From positions 558,001 through 622,000 of the forward strand of contig JAHDVF020000050.1 in NCBI GenBank assembly GCA_022606425.2: 64,000 nt of DNA. Reading direction: 5' to 3'. Under the pieces are notes generated by a model. The model made no database searches, had not been told where the DNA came from, and saw nothing but the letters and a program-made list of their open reading frames with translations. Source of the DNA: Lepidostoma basale (lineage: Eukaryota > Arthropoda > Insecta > Trichoptera > Lepidostomatidae). Shown here in pieces: positions 49,315 through 58,924 of this stretch (position 1 is its first letter; each line of letters begins with the position of its first letter). A program made the translations under genes and the position numbers.

Positions 49315-49705
49315 TTTCGGGAACTCGGCCGTGCTGGAGGGTGTTCGGCTTTTTGTCCCTGATAGATATCTCCGACAGCGACAGCATAAATTGTTTTACC
49401 TACCTGCCGCCAGAACCAACCTGTCTCTGGTGACACCGGCGGGAAGAGCAATTAATCTGCTGATCGCGGTCTCCTCGGAGATCGACGTCTTTCATATTAG
49501 TGAAAGTACGTTCAGAAGGCAAATACTCTTAATTCTGGAGAGTATCCTGTCTTCCTAATATTGAACCATCTCTCATGCGTTTCTGGTAGTACGAGTAAAC
49601 TATACACAATATATTTTTTTACCTGTTCTCAATGATGCCTTAAAAATACATTTTGTAATGTCTGTTGATGAAACAAACTGATTTGATTTGATTTGATATG
49701 ATTTG
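49315..49705 (+). mobile_element. LINE family D, C-terminal ORF2
   Basis: The frame 49331-49558 (75 codons): MLEGVRLFVPDRYLRQRQHK, LFYLPAARTNLSLVTPAGRA, VSSEIDVFHISESTFRR, stop. Its 3' end is (GATTT)n at 49681-49705. It is the cleanest plus-strand copy of this tail. Confidence 0.75.
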
Positions 49706-49748
49706 ATCTCGATGATCAGATAACAAAGTTCAACTACATATATTATAG

Positions 49749-51027
49749 GTCTAGTAAAAAGAAATCCATTATTTTTGTATGAAATTGAAGTCTTTATTTA
49801 CCATAGTTTGAATAATCCAATTTAGGTCAAATATGCACCGTTTTGTTTGATAACTTGTTGCCATTTTGAAGGTAATTTCATTATGCCTCTCTCGTAGAAA
49901 CTCTTGTCCCTATTGGCAAAAACCTGAGACAGTCGATTTTCACAAGCTTCTCTTGATGTCAATTTTTCACCAGCCAAATCATTCGCCATAGACAGAAACA
50001 GGTGGTAATCACTTTGTGCGAGGCTCGAACTATATGGTGGATGCATAAAAACCTCCAAACCAAGCTCTCGGAGCTTCTGTCGAGTCACTATCGATGTGTG
50101 AGGCCTGGCGTTGTCCTGATGAAACACAATTCCTCTCCTGTTGGCCAAAGCTGGGCGCTTCTGGTCGATTGCTTCCTTCAGACGGTCCAATTGCTGACAG
50201 TACAGGTCCGAATTAAGAATTTGGCCGTAGGGGAGCAGCTCATGGTGGATGATTCCCTGCCAATCCCACCAAACACACAGCAAAACCTTCCTGGCCGTCA
50301 ATCCTGGCTTGGCCACCGTTTGTGCCGGCTCACTGCCCTTCGACCACGACTGTTTTCGCTTGACGTTGTCGTAAGTGACCCACTTTTCATCACCAGTTAT
50401 CACCCGCTTCAGAAATGGGTCGATTTTGTTGCGATTCAGCAGTGATTCGCAGATGGAAACTCGGTCCATGAGTTTTTTTTTCGTTAACTCGTGCGGCACC
50501 CATGCATCGGGCTTCTTTGTGTATCCGGCCTTTTTCAAGTGGTTCCAAATGGTTTTATTGCAATTTTTAGCTCCTGGGCAATCGAAACGGTGCTTACATG
50601 ATGGCCAGACTCGACGATTTCCATTATTTTATCGACATTTTCGACAATTGGCCTTCCGCAACGTGGTGCATCTTTGACATTAAAATTACCAGAACGAAAT
50701 CGACGAAACCAAAATTGTGCGTGATTGGCTGTTACAGTATCAGGACCATAAACACTATTTACATTTTCAGCTGCCTGACTTGCGTTTTCACCTTTATCGA
50801 AGAGAAATTGTAGAATATAGCGTATTTTCTCTTTGCTGGTGTCCATCTTCGACACGAGCTCAAACACTACTGAGTCAAGCAATCACAAATCTGTTTCAGA
50901 AGATTTTTTAGTACGAATTCTCATCTTTCTAACGCCATCTAGCGTAATCCAATCGCACTTATATAACGCGAGATACAGATTACTACAGCCATCTATTGCA
51001 AAAATAATGGATTTCTTTTTACTAGAC
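49749..51027 (-). mobile_element. mariner element, near full length
   Basis: The terminal inverted repeats 49749-49777 and 50999-51027 are identical over 29 bases (GTCTAGTAAAAAGAAATCCA...). Total 1279 bases, the usual mariner size. TA stands left of the element, while the right flank reads CA, so the target duplication is not perfect. The transposase is broken by one frameshift. Perfect ends and few lesions suggest a relatively young copy. Confidence 0.88.
49822..50882 (-). pseudogene. mariner transposase, frameshifted
   Basis: Two minus-strand frames: 50882-50535 (N-terminal 115 codons, helix-turn-helix: MDTSKEKIRYILQFLFDKGE, a WFRRFRSGNF block) and 50538-49822 (238 codons, catalytic). Catalytic aspartates: VITGDEKWV, HQDNARPH and, 34 residues after the second, SDYHLF, giving DD34D. 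The motif usually reading YSPDLAPSD is YSSSLAQSD. A one-base loss near 50555 joins the frames wrongly (the WNHLKKAGY codons are in the third frame). Enzyme role: cut-and-paste transposition at TA. Probably cecropia/mammal-type mariner, by similarity I recall. Confidence 0.88.
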
Positions 51028-51239
51028 TGCATTATACGCATTTTCGTAATTTTAGAGATTATAAAAAAAACGGCAAACTTCAAAAGTGCAAACAAAACTT
51101 GATTCCTTTTTCAAAGCAGGATTACCGAAAGCAAGCGCGTCTATATCAAACAGCAAAGTCACTTCACGAAGTGTCCGAAGACAATAAATAGAATTTCGTT
51201 TGTGTTTTGTATTGTTAATTTATTTATATCAAAATTTTC

Positions 51240-51890
51240 TTCTCCGGTCTCAATCTAATGATTGGTTTGCAGCAAGGCGACGGATTTTTTCTACCACTCC
51301 GCTCGGTCCTCGGAAACTTTCTTCAACTCCGTATAGGAGATGCAGCCCATATCTCGGGAAAATCTGGTGTAGGTACTCCTGGCGAGGTCGTTCTCTGCCA
51401 ATTGATCCTTCGACCATTCCCTCCAATATATCATGCAGGAAACATTCTTGTCGCAACACATGACTAATCCATCTCGCGCGCTTCTCCTCTGGTGTTCAAT
51501 ATGTGCCTGTTCTCTTCAACTCTGCTGAGAACTTCTTCATTTGTAACGTGGTCCCTCCATGAAACATGGGCAATTCGTCGGTAGGTCCACATCTCAAACG
51601 CCTCCAGCCTTTTGCGCTCTCTTTCGCCCAGGCACCCAGTCTCGCAGCCGTATAGTAAAACACTCCACACCAATGTTTTTATTAGTTGTTTTCGGAGGTT
51701 TACGTTTATGTGATTGGACTCGAATATTTTACCTTTTTTGTTGAAGGCAAGTTAAGCCTGGTGGAATCGACTATCGACGTCTTTTTTTGATCGACTATCC
51801 CATGTAATGCTGCTCCCCAAGTAAACAAAAGTCTTTACGTTCTTGATCGCAGTTCCAGCCATCTCTATATTATACAGTGTAAATGTATTC
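51240..51890 (-). mobile_element. LINE family G, C-terminal ORF2
   Basis: Minus-strand frames 51673-51464 (WSVLLYGCETGCLGERERKR, AFEMWTYRRIAHVSWRDHVT, EVLSRVEENRHI) and 51459-51250 (RQECFLHDILEGMVEGSIGR, YLHQIFPRYG, ANQSLD, stop). A one-base shift separates them near 51460. It is the same family as 1363-1680. Confidence 0.7.
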
Positions 51891-51990
51891 AAAAAAGTTT
51901 ATTTATTTATTTTAAACCTTTTTTTATAAAACAAACTTTCGGCTTTAACAATTTTCGGCAATTATTCCGTTATATCGAGGTTTTGCTGTA

Positions 51991-52250
51991 CTGTGTTGGT
52001 TGCATACATTTTTATCCCGTAAATTGCCTCTAATGACGTTAAGAGAATAAAAAAAAACTTGTCGCTCCCGACTTAATACGAAACAAGGAACATTTCGTTT
52101 CCAAATTCAAAAATAACGACGCGAATTCAATTTCCGCGTTTCACCATCCATCCCTTATTCTCTCTGCTCTCTTCGCGACCCCGCGCACCAACACATGTGC
52201 GTTTTAACCTCATGCGGTCTGAATACCATTCGTTGAATGCCCTGGCATGT
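51991..52250. other. Unassigned sequence
   Basis: Mixed composition, nothing recognised. Confidence 0.3.
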
Positions 52251-52254
52251 AAAA

Positions 52255-52470
52255 ATCGTTTCCTCAACATTCATATATCGTGTCATGCACGCACGTCGAT
52301 TTCTTCGACTCCTCGTGTGGTCGACATTGAATGATTGTGCCGCGTTTACCTCGCTCTTCCTCTACTTCCAATATAGTTCCTTTTACGTCATTCCCATATA
52401 CATTATTTACAATTATTTCTTCATTTTTTTTTTATATGCCCAAACTATCTTAATGACCTTTTAATTATTT
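52255..52470 (-). mobile_element. RTE-like fragment
   Basis: CTCAACATTCATATATCGTG, ACGCACGTCGATTTCTTCGA, GTCGACATTGAATG, then degraded to AAACTATCTTAATGACCTTTTAATTATTTG. The 3' end is missing. It ends at a family A palindrome. Confidence 0.62.
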
Positions 52471-52471
52471 G

Positions 52472-52658
52472 ATTAATAAGAATGAAATTGTCTGTCTTCT
52501 AGGAATTATATTATATTTTAGATGGAATGACATGTTTCGCCCTTCTAAGACAATATCAAATATTAGTCATTTGATAATGCCTTAGAAGGGGGAAACATGT
52601 CATTCCATCTAAAATATAATAAAACTCCTAGAAGACAGACGTTTTCATTCATATTGAT
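52472..52658. repeat. Family A palindromic repeat, well preserved
   Basis: ATTAATAAGAATGAAATTGT...ATTTTAGATGGAATGACATG is mirrored by CATGTCATTCCATCTAAAAT...TTTCATTCATATTGAT around 52565. Motifs: minus 52559-52529 (TTGATAT variant) and plus 52571-52601 (TTGATAA...GAAACATGTC). The outer arms are almost perfect, so this is a young copy. Confidence 0.75.
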
Positions 52659-52704
52659 CCTTTTTCCTTTTTTTGTCGTAATAAATTAAAAATCGTTTGG
52701 GAAA

Positions 52705-53010
52705 TCTTATGATTTTACTGAAATCTCTTAATGGATGTTCATTTTACATAATAATAAAATAAAACGATGTTTTTTAATAACTATGTACTTCTAAATTTTA
52801 TATTACATTAATATCAATATTTAAATCTAGTAAATTTTATATTTGTTATTTTTGTATAAAATCTTGTTAACCACCTTTATGTGTACGAGTATATAGGATT
52901 ACGTTTATAGCAGTGTCACCAGTTGATTGATGCCAGATAACCTGGCGAAACCGGTCACTGCCGAAATAAATACAAAAAGTGGAAGTTTTTATGAAAAAAT
53001 TATTAATAAT
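52705..53010 (+). repeat. Family F PLE-type repeat
   Basis: Left end GATTTTACTGAAATCTCTTA, ATAAAATAAAACGATGTTTT (52753). AT-rich body. TATA-like box at 52889. Motif at 52923-52956: TTGATTGA, T, hairpin GCCAG-ATAA-CCTGGC, GAAACCGGTC (core with an extra base). Then CACTGCCGAAATAAATACAAAAAGTGG. The body (TATCAATATTTAAATCTAGT) recurs at 62927. Confidence 0.6.
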
Positions 53011-53335
53011 TATCATTTGGGAAGTTTCATATCATAAATTTTTCCGAACGAGTTATTTTTTTAAACAATATTCATTACTTTGTTGTCAATTTTAACAGAT
53101 ATATTAATATCTATTGAAACTGATAACATTAATGAAAAATTTGATTAAATATTTATTTAGTACCTACATACTCGTATATACTCGTACAAGAACTAACAAC
53201 ACTGATAAAGAGCTCCTATGTCCGAAACATGTTTGTTTTTTAATTTATATTTTTAATGTTGTTTACAAAGTAATGAACATTGTTCAATGAATCCACAACA
53301 CAAAGTGATGGCATATAGAAGAAAGTATTTTTTTT
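53011..53335 (+). repeat. Family B-type repeat arm with decayed hammerhead
   Basis: 53202-53233: CTGATAA, A, GAGCTCCTATGTCC, GAAACATGTT (one core change, G8 to A, and a weak helix II). The 3' flank TGTTTTTTAATTTATATTTT and GTTGTTTACAAAG is of family B type and matches 33690-33720 inverted. Confidence 0.5.
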
Positions 53336-53820
53336 AATTTTCCTTTGTTTAAAATGTTTGTATCTGGTGAATACGTGAAACGTAATGTTGTTATACGCTT
53401 TTCTTTTAGCCTGAGGTCTCAAGACGTTAATACCATGCAAGTTCGTATGAGCGCACACTGGGCTAGTGGGACGTTTCGTTATAGGAATGGGGCGTCCGGA
53501 GTCACGCTACCCCCGACGCGGAACATTTTACCATTTAGAGAAAGTAACTTGTCGTTTTCCGTCTCTCGCGCGCGGTGGAGTGGGAGCGAAATAGGAACAG
53601 GACAGCAGAAGTATCAGAGAGGTAATATTCGGTGCGTTTGATTCCATTGGACGGGGACGAAATGCGCGCGGCTCTTGCTCGGAGGCTGCGACGTGTTTGC
53701 CTCGGATGTCCGTTGAGCTGGCCGCACCCTATTTTCGCAAAACGAATGCATTTTTTGTAAGATTTCTAAAAAAATCTAAATTCTTTCATTTTATTATTCT
53801 GATGATAACTTATGCATTTA
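53336..53820. other. Unassigned, GC-richer block
   Basis: 53410-53750 is GC- and CpG-richer than its surroundings (GGGGCGTCCGGAGTCACGCT, TCTCGCGCGCGG). A 98-codon plus frame (53345-53641) is not recognised. AGAGAG|GTAATA at 53616 could be a donor. Possible unique host sequence. Confidence 0.25.
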
Positions 53821-53995
53821 TTGATTATTGAACAATAATGTAAAACTTCAAATTCAATATATGATATAAATGAAAATGTCTTGTTTTCTTGAAGTGTTAT
53901 TATCATTTATTTTACGGGATTAACATGGTTCACCTCGTAAGGTTAAAATAACAATAGAACATCTAAAAAACAAGCGTTTTCATATTTTATAAGTT
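53821..53995. repeat. Family A palindrome, strongly decayed
   Basis: TTGAACAATAATGTAAAACT, AATGAAAATGTCTTGTTTTC, TTAACATGGTTCACCTCGTAAGG; the right arm retains only AACAATAGAACATCTAAAAA and GCGTTTTCAT. Confidence 0.5.
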
Positions 53996-54324
53996 TTCCT
54001 GAGAGATTGATAAAACTTACATCAAAACACGTTATAAATACGTTCGGCTTTGAAATATTTTTTTTTATAAATTAAACTTTTTAATCCTTATAGAACGCTA
54101 GCTTTTGTATCTTTTGCATATGTTATTCTATCAATATTTAATTTTAAAAAGGCATATTCAACTGACAATGTATTTACGCGCAGATTCCACAGACAACAAT
54201 TCAACATGATTCAGGATGTCATCTCACACGTGCCATACGACCGCAGCGAGAAAGTTCCGTTGTCACATCAGAGGTGACTTACGTCCGTAAAGGGTTGATA
54301 CTATTTTCCCAACAATGTATCGAA
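53996..54324. other. Unassigned AT-rich sequence
   Basis: Nothing recognised. Confidence 0.3.
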
Positions 54325-54465
54325 AATCTTCTTATTATTTTAATTCTTTGATATCTGATAATCTGTGACACAGAAATAATGTCTACTGAGATGAATAAAT
54401 CAAACTGTTCCTTCATATCTTTCGTTGATTTTCCAGGCGGACGGTGTCCGGAGGGGATTATGTTT
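54325..54465 (-). mobile_element. LINE family J, 3' end fragment
   Basis: TCTTCTTATTATTTTAATTC, AATCTGTGACACAGAAATAA, then TTTTCCAGGCGGACGGTGTC, homologous to 39185-39242 plus 39497-39545. Confidence 0.5.
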
Positions 54466-55171
54466 TATAAATTGGGGAGGAGTGACAATTTTCGTTTTAT
54501 TTGTGAACATTTTTATTAATCTTTATGTTTGTAATTTTTATGTAGTCGTTTTCAGTGTAATGATTTTTTGCGTTGATTGTTCGAATTTTGAAATTCGCGA
54601 ACTGCGCGAGTCCACGTCGACGCGCCCAGGGAGGCTGGGGCGCCTATACGTCAGTACGTCGGTGCCCGCCGCCCGCAGTGAACGTTCCCGCCTGCCCGCA
54701 ACGGTACGGCGCCGCCTACATTCACAGCCCGTGGACCGTGCGCGATATCATCCGCAATCATTATTGTCACCCCTCGCCGCGTGTGCTCCTGGCATTATCG
54801 TGATTCAAAACGGATTATTAGGTTCCCAGAAATACGACAATTTAAATTATTTATTATTTTATTCAGAGGCTTCTTTTGATTGTTCGTATATATTTTTAAC
54901 TTTCAATCTGTTTTTGACACTTCAGTTGCACACTCCATGTGCCCATGTTTTCCTGGTAATCTTTCTTTTTTAACATTTTTTAAATATCAAGAAAATTTCA
55001 TTTTCGTTTGCGAATAAAAATATATCTGTTTTCGATTTCGCTCAATTAAGAAGTGCAATTTTCATTCGACGAATTTTAAATCAATTAAAAATTTTTTTTT
55101 TACTTTTGAGTATATTTTTTTCAACTTTGGAAAGAAGCTATTACTTGGTGGTTTGACATATTTAAAATTAA
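54466..55171. other. Unassigned, with CpG-dense block at 54590-54800
   Basis: The block 54590-54800 contains dense CpG (ACTGCGCGAGTCCACGTCGA, GGTACGGCGCCGCC) inside an otherwise AT-rich region. A plus frame 54425-54973 spans it without a recognisable domain. It may be a promoter or first exon of an unseen gene. Proof is lacking. Confidence 0.3.
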
Positions 55172-55227
55172 AATTAAACACTTTAAAAACGTTGTATAAA
55201 ACCACTTTATTTTGAGTCAGGAGCGCC

Positions 55228-55259
55228 AACCGGTTTCACTCTGTAACGAGCTTCGTCAG
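55228..55259 (-). ncRNA. Minimal hammerhead ribozyme motif, intact core
   Basis: Minus strand: GCC, CTGACGA, A, hairpin GCTC-GTTACA-GAGT (one G-U), GAAACCGGTT, GGC. Helix I is three pairs and helix III ACCGGT is self-complementary. Confidence 0.63.
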
Positions 55260-55288
55260 GGCTATACATAAACAGTTTGTGTATAGCC

Positions 55289-55320
55289 CTGACGAAGCTC
55301 GTTACAGAGTGAAACCGGTT
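55289..55320 (+). ncRNA. Minimal hammerhead ribozyme motif, intact core
   Basis: The mirror of 55228-55259 with identical core: CTGACGA (55289), GAAACCGGTT ending 55320, helix I GCC (55286-55288) with GGC (55321-55323). Confidence 0.63.
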
Positions 55321-55393
55321 GGCGATCCTGACTCAAAATAATGTGGTTTTATACAACGTTTTAAAAGTGTTTAATTCTAATTTTATTTTTTTC

Positions 55394-55425
55394 AACATGT
55401 TTCGTAGTTTTTACATCATCATCAA
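55394..55425 (-). ncRNA. Decayed hammerhead motif
   Basis: Minus strand: TTGATGA, TGAT, GTAAAAACTAC, GAAACATGTT. C3 is T and helix II is three pairs with an insertion. It follows the palindrome 55172-55376 directly. Confidence 0.4.
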
Positions 55426-55870
55426 AATAACGATACAAACTATAATTCCTAAGTAAGAACCTCCAATACGTATCGAGAAATATAAACTCAAAAGTGGAAA
55501 AAAGTTTTAAATCTTTAAAAAAAAAACGGCAAAATGAAATACAAAAAAAAATTATTCATTCCATTTAATTTCGTATAAAACTTCTATTCAATAGTTTTTT
55601 TTTAAATATCTATTTACCCACAAAAAATGTGTCTTATTATTGTTATAAAAACTGTGATCATTGCGATAAAATGCTATTATTTCATAATTTTTCTTCTTAG
55701 GATTTAATATCTTGAATCACTAGCAAAACTTACGTTTTATTTGTCGTATATTTTATGGTTTTGTCAAATTCGCCTCGACAGAGAACATGTCAATTAATGG
55801 TCTGAAAAAATTAATGTGTTTTTATTCCAAATATATGAACTGATTTTAACTATAGGCATTTAAGGAATAT
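55426..55870. other. Unassigned AT-rich sequence
   Basis: Nothing recognised apart from CTCAAAAGTGGAAAAAAG (55488), which echoes the family F flank. Confidence 0.3.
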
Positions 55871-55879
55871 AATTTTGTC

Positions 55880-56205
55880 TAACTAACTAAATAATCATCA
55901 CGCCGTCTATCCGAAGGAATAGACAGAAATAATGGACCGCTACACCGTTACGAACACGTTTCTCTAGATTCTTCCACATTCATACTTCGTGTCATGCATG
56001 CACCCACGTTGATATTACTCCGATTATCCCATTGGTTGATTTTATCCATGTAAACATATAATTTCTTTAGCATTCTTTCTTCATTCGTTATTTTCACGTG
56101 TCAAAACCATCTTTATGATGCTTTCAATATTTTGTCCATAAAACTTTCGTTAGCACAGCATTCACTTCTTCATTTTCATTTGACACTCTCTCATACACGG
56201 CTATG
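55880..56205 (-). mobile_element. RTE-like element, decayed 3' half
   Basis: (AACT)n 55879-55888, TCATCACGCCGTCTATCCGA, then a collinear but shortened body to GACACTCTCTCATACACGG. Several deletions of 20-50 bases. Confidence 0.68.
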
Positions 56206-56209
56206 GTAC

Positions 56210-57027
56210 TAGCGGCGAATGTTACGTATACCCTGAACGGCAAGAAGAACAAACCAGTCGATCATTGACCAGCTGGGTATTAGAGGTAAGACTCTCGCGG
56301 GTGTGCTCATGGGCACATAGCCCGTAGAGATCAGGACAACCTTGAAAAACTCATCATCGTGGGCAAAGTAGAGGACGACCACCAAGCCGCTGGTTCTATC
56401 AAATCAGGGCACTGACTGGTCTCTCATTAAACATGGAAACTGAGGGATGACAGGAGTGCATGGCGTGCCATAGTCAATTGTTTACAGCAGTGCTCCGCAA
56501 TATTTTCTCACCTACGGCACATCTTAGTTCTTCCTAGGATTCCGCGGCACACCAAAAGTTAAAATTCGGTCTGGACGTGGGCGTCGATCAGCTCAGGAGA
56601 CGTTTTTTTAGCTCATCGGCGATTTCCGGCTAGTAATAATCAGCCACGACGGTTTTTTTTGCTCCTCCTCTAGAAAGATCGAAGGACCAAACTTTCGTGA
56701 ATTGTATTGACCGAAAGTCGCTGTTGAGTTAAAAAAATTATGTCACCAGTAACTTCCAGCCAGTAAAAATCAGCGGCGACCGATTTTTCACGAATGACCA
56801 AGCAAAAAAAAGTCGAATATCTTCTGAACTGATTTACGAAGGAGTCGACTCTTTCGCAATTCACGATTTTCGACTAGAACTAAATATTTTTTTTATTATA
56901 CATTTGGTCGCGGCACACCTGCATCCGGCTCACGGCACACCAGTGTGCCGCGGCACACTCGTTGCGGAGCACTGGTTTACAGGATGGACACGATTCTGAA
57001 TTATGAGTAATACGACTGAGAAGAAGA
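56210..57027 (+). mobile_element. LINE family I, split by a hAT MITE
   Basis: 56310-56480 gives DNLEKLIIVGKVEDDHQAAG and a RDDRSAWRAIVN-like end. The 3' part resumes at 56983 (GATGGACACGATTC) and ends AATACGACTGAGAAGAAGAC. The hAT MITE 56488-56974 lies between, with its target duplication taken from this LINE. Confidence 0.7.
56488..56974. mobile_element. hAT non-autonomous element (MITE) with 8-base target duplication
   Basis: GTTTACAG is repeated exactly at 56480-56487 and 56975-56982. The ends CAGTGCTCCGCAA and TTGCGGAGCACTG are perfect 13-base inverted repeats, with further mirrored CGGCACAC blocks inside. 487 bases, no transposase. The empty site is visible in the LINE I copies at 31840 and 11820, confirming the insertion. 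Confidence 0.88.
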
Positions 57028-57049
57028 CATACAAAGATTTATCACAGAC

Positions 57050-57362
57050 AGCACAGATTGTTTTACCTACCGGCCGCCAGAACCAATCTGCCTCTGGTGA
57101 CGCCGGTGGGAAGAGCAATTAGTCTGCTGAACGCGGTCTCCTCGGAGATCGACGTCTTTCATGTTAGTGAAAGTACGTTCAGGAGACAAATACTCCTGAC
57201 TTTGGAAAGTATTTTGTCTTCCTAATATCGAACCATCACTAATGCGTTCCTGGTATTATGTTGTATTTTTATAATATTTTACCTGTACTCAATTGATGCC
57301 TTAAACATTTATGCTGTTTGTAATGTCTTTTGAGTAAATAAACTGATTTTATTTGATTTGAT
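57050..57362 (+). mobile_element. LINE family D, 3' end
   Basis: The translation (in broken frame at the start) gives LFYLPAARTNLPLVTPVGRA, VSSEIDVFHVSESTFRRQ, TLESILSS, stop. The untranslated end closes in TTTTATTTGATTTG at 57361. Close to 42075-42900. Confidence 0.72.
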
Positions 57363-57440
57363 CACACATTTTTCTCAGAGATCTCATTTCTATTGCATTT
57401 ATTCTACTTTGATCCTTCTTTTGTCCTTGTACGGAATTCG
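57358..57440 (-). mobile_element. RTE-like fragment
   Basis: CACACATTTTTCTCAGAGAT, TTCTATTGCATTTATTCTAC, TTGATCCTTCTTTTGTCC: the WNWQKKDESRINAVEMRSLRR block inverted. It abuts the 3' end of the LINE D copy, so that LINE probably inserted here. Confidence 0.62.
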
Positions 57441-57975
57441 TTCTACAAATTGATCTGACTTTGTACTCGGATATAATGCAAATTCTTCCCTCGCTTTTAT
57501 TATTTAATGGCGCGTAAGAAAATGTCACATTCTTCGGCATAGTTTTTGGTTATGGAAATGAACGAGTTCCTCCTTTTATGTAGCTCTAAATGATTTTATT
57601 ATCTGCTTTCCATACTAGGATGTCGCGTAGCTGTGAAGTCACCGTAAACGTTCACGTAAAATAAATGAGGCGTAGCAAAGGGAACATTTTACGTACATTA
57701 TAGAAAAATATCAAATAACTTCGCTCATTTTTCGTTATCTCGACGTCTATTGAGAGCCTTCTGTTTCGGTTTTAACGATATCGTATTACGGCATTTGTGT
57801 GTTTCACTGCTCGGGAGATGAAAGACCAAACTTTTCCACGTGAAATTTAACCTCTTTGCAGTCTTTGAAAGGACTCTGGAGTGTTGGCATTAATATTCTT
57901 TCGACCTTTTATTATTATTTTAATTTACTTCTGTATTCTACATGTTCTCTTTTAAAATTCTTAAAACACACTCGA
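57441..57975. other. Unassigned sequence
   Basis: Nothing recognised. Confidence 0.3.
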
Positions 57976-57979
57976 TTTT

Positions 57980-58035
57980 AGTGTTTCTAGTACCTATCCG
58001 TATCTTCATCAGGGCAAACGGGGCGAGTGAGCTTT
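57980..58035 (-). ncRNA. Hammerhead-like motif with longer helix III
   Basis: Minus strand 58012-57984: CTGATGA, A, GATACGGATAGGTACTA (helix II only TAC with GTA), GAAA, then ACACT...AGTGT, a five-pair helix III. The base at the cleavage position is G, so cleavage is not expected. The preceding CGGGGCGAGTGAGCTTTAGA matches the tandem repeat at 39780-40015. Confidence 0.4.
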
Positions 58036-58044
58036 AGAGATCGC

Positions 58045-58290
58045 CCTGAAAAAGGGTAGGCAGAAAGAATGAACTGTCACACTTTTCTTTCCTGTCATCT
58101 TTCTATCGATACCTTATTATTCATACATCGTGTCATGCACGCATCGTGTCATACTCCGACTTCTCGTGTGGCCGACATTCAATATTTGATTAATTTGATC
58201 GTGCTTCGTTTTCCTCTATTTCTAGTTCCATTTACATCGTTAACATATACTGGTTTTTCTCATTCTTACTTCATTTATTCTTTCCCCATT
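58045..58290 (-). mobile_element. RTE-like element, 3' half, decayed
   Basis: GGGTAGGCAGAAAGAATGAA, TTATTCATACATCGTGTCAT, GGCCGACATTCAATATTTGA, CGTTAACATATACTGG. The final (TTAG)n part is missing and replaced by tandem-repeat sequence. Ends at a family A fragment (AATAAAACTTCTAGAAAACG, 58298). Confidence 0.65.
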
Positions 58291-58341
58291 AGATATAATA
58301 AAACTTCTAGAAAACGGATGTTTTCATTTACAGAAACTATC

Positions 58342-58546
58342 TATTGTATAATAATTAAATAAAACGATGTTTTTTAAAACTATTTCCAGTTTTGTCTTTA
58401 TTTCGACAGCGACCGACAGACTGGACAGTCTGTCGGATGGACCCAGTCTGTCTATGCCAGCGAGCCTGGTGAAACCGGTCGCTGTCGAAATAAAGACAAA
58501 AGTGGAAGTAGTTAAAAACATCGTTTTATTTAATTATTATACAATA
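58342..58546. repeat. Family F palindromic repeat with hammerhead-like motif
   Basis: TATTGTATAATAATTAAATA, AAACGATGTTTTT, TTTGTCTTTATTTCGACAGC are mirrored on the right to 58546. The plus motif 58448-58480: CTGTCTA, T, hairpin GCCAG-CGAG-CCTGGT, GAAACCGGTC; the core has A6 changed. A perfect 20-base palindrome GACAGACTGGACAGTCTGTC sits at 58413-58432. 205 bases. Confidence 0.7.
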
Positions 58547-58560
58547 GATCGTTTATTTAA

Positions 58561-58723
58561 ATGAAAACACTTATTTTCTAGAAGTTTTATTATATCTTAT
58601 GGAAACGACATTTTTTGCCTTTCTTAGAAATTTGATAATGCCTTTGAAAGGCAATACATGATTTTCTTATAATCCATTATGTAATAAAATTGCTAGGAAA
58701 ATAACGTTACTATTCGTATTAAT
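58561..58723. repeat. Family A palindromic repeat, decayed
   Basis: ATGAAAACACTTATTTTCTAG and TTATTATATCTTATGGAAAC are mirrored by TTACATAATGG... to TTACTATTCGTATTAAT-like sequence. The ribozyme halves are degraded (GACATTTTTTGCC, GGCAATACATG). Confidence 0.58.
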
Positions 58724-58734
58724 GATTTAATATG

Positions 58735-58924
58735 CAATCTTGAATTTTTGTTTTATTTCATGGGTATGCCATGCCTTCGCCTTACTAAGGCATAAATAAA
58801 TGATATTATATTTAATAAATGATTGATTGACTCAACATGACGAAATATATCATTCCCCTGAAATATGATAAAACTTATAGAAAATATACATTTTTCGTTT
58901 TTTATTAGCTATTCAATATGGATT
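58735..58924. repeat. Family A palindromic repeat, very decayed
   Basis: GTTTTATTTCATGGGTATGC...TTACTAAGGCATAAAT and ACATGACGAAATATATCATT...TGATAAAACTTATAG are faint mirrored arms, directly next to the previous copy. Confidence 0.45.

Larger units (their letters stand above)
49036..51988. mobile_element. pogo/Tigger-like element hosting a mariner and two LINEs
   Basis: TA on both sides (49034-49035, 51989-51990). The 20-base ends CAGTAAAACCTCGATATAAC (49036) and its inverse (51969-51988) match at 19 of 20. Subterminal ATATAACGGAC is also pogo-like. Own sequence remains at 49036-49314 and 51890-51988; a short acidic stretch (SEDSEEEDTTLT, 49251-49286) could be a transposase C-terminal relic. 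Inserted later: a family D LINE (49315-49705), a mariner (49749-51027), a family G LINE (51240-51890). Confidence 0.6.
55172..55376. repeat. Family C near-perfect palindrome with two intact hammerheads
   Basis: 205 bases centred near 55274. The arms match almost completely (AATTAAACACTTTAAAAACG..., CCACTTTATTTTGAGTCAGG, CGCCAACCGGTTTCACTCTG). The spacer is only about 8 bases (TAAACAGT). Each arm carries an intact hammerhead core facing outward. A single-stranded copy would fold into one long hairpin. Confidence 0.8.

Noticed and set aside
50002..50445. 147-codon plus-strand frame
   Set aside because: It lies antisense to the mariner transposase.
53345..53641. 98-codon frame as a host gene
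   Set aside because: Composition is interesting but there is no motif, repeat or splice evidence strong enough.
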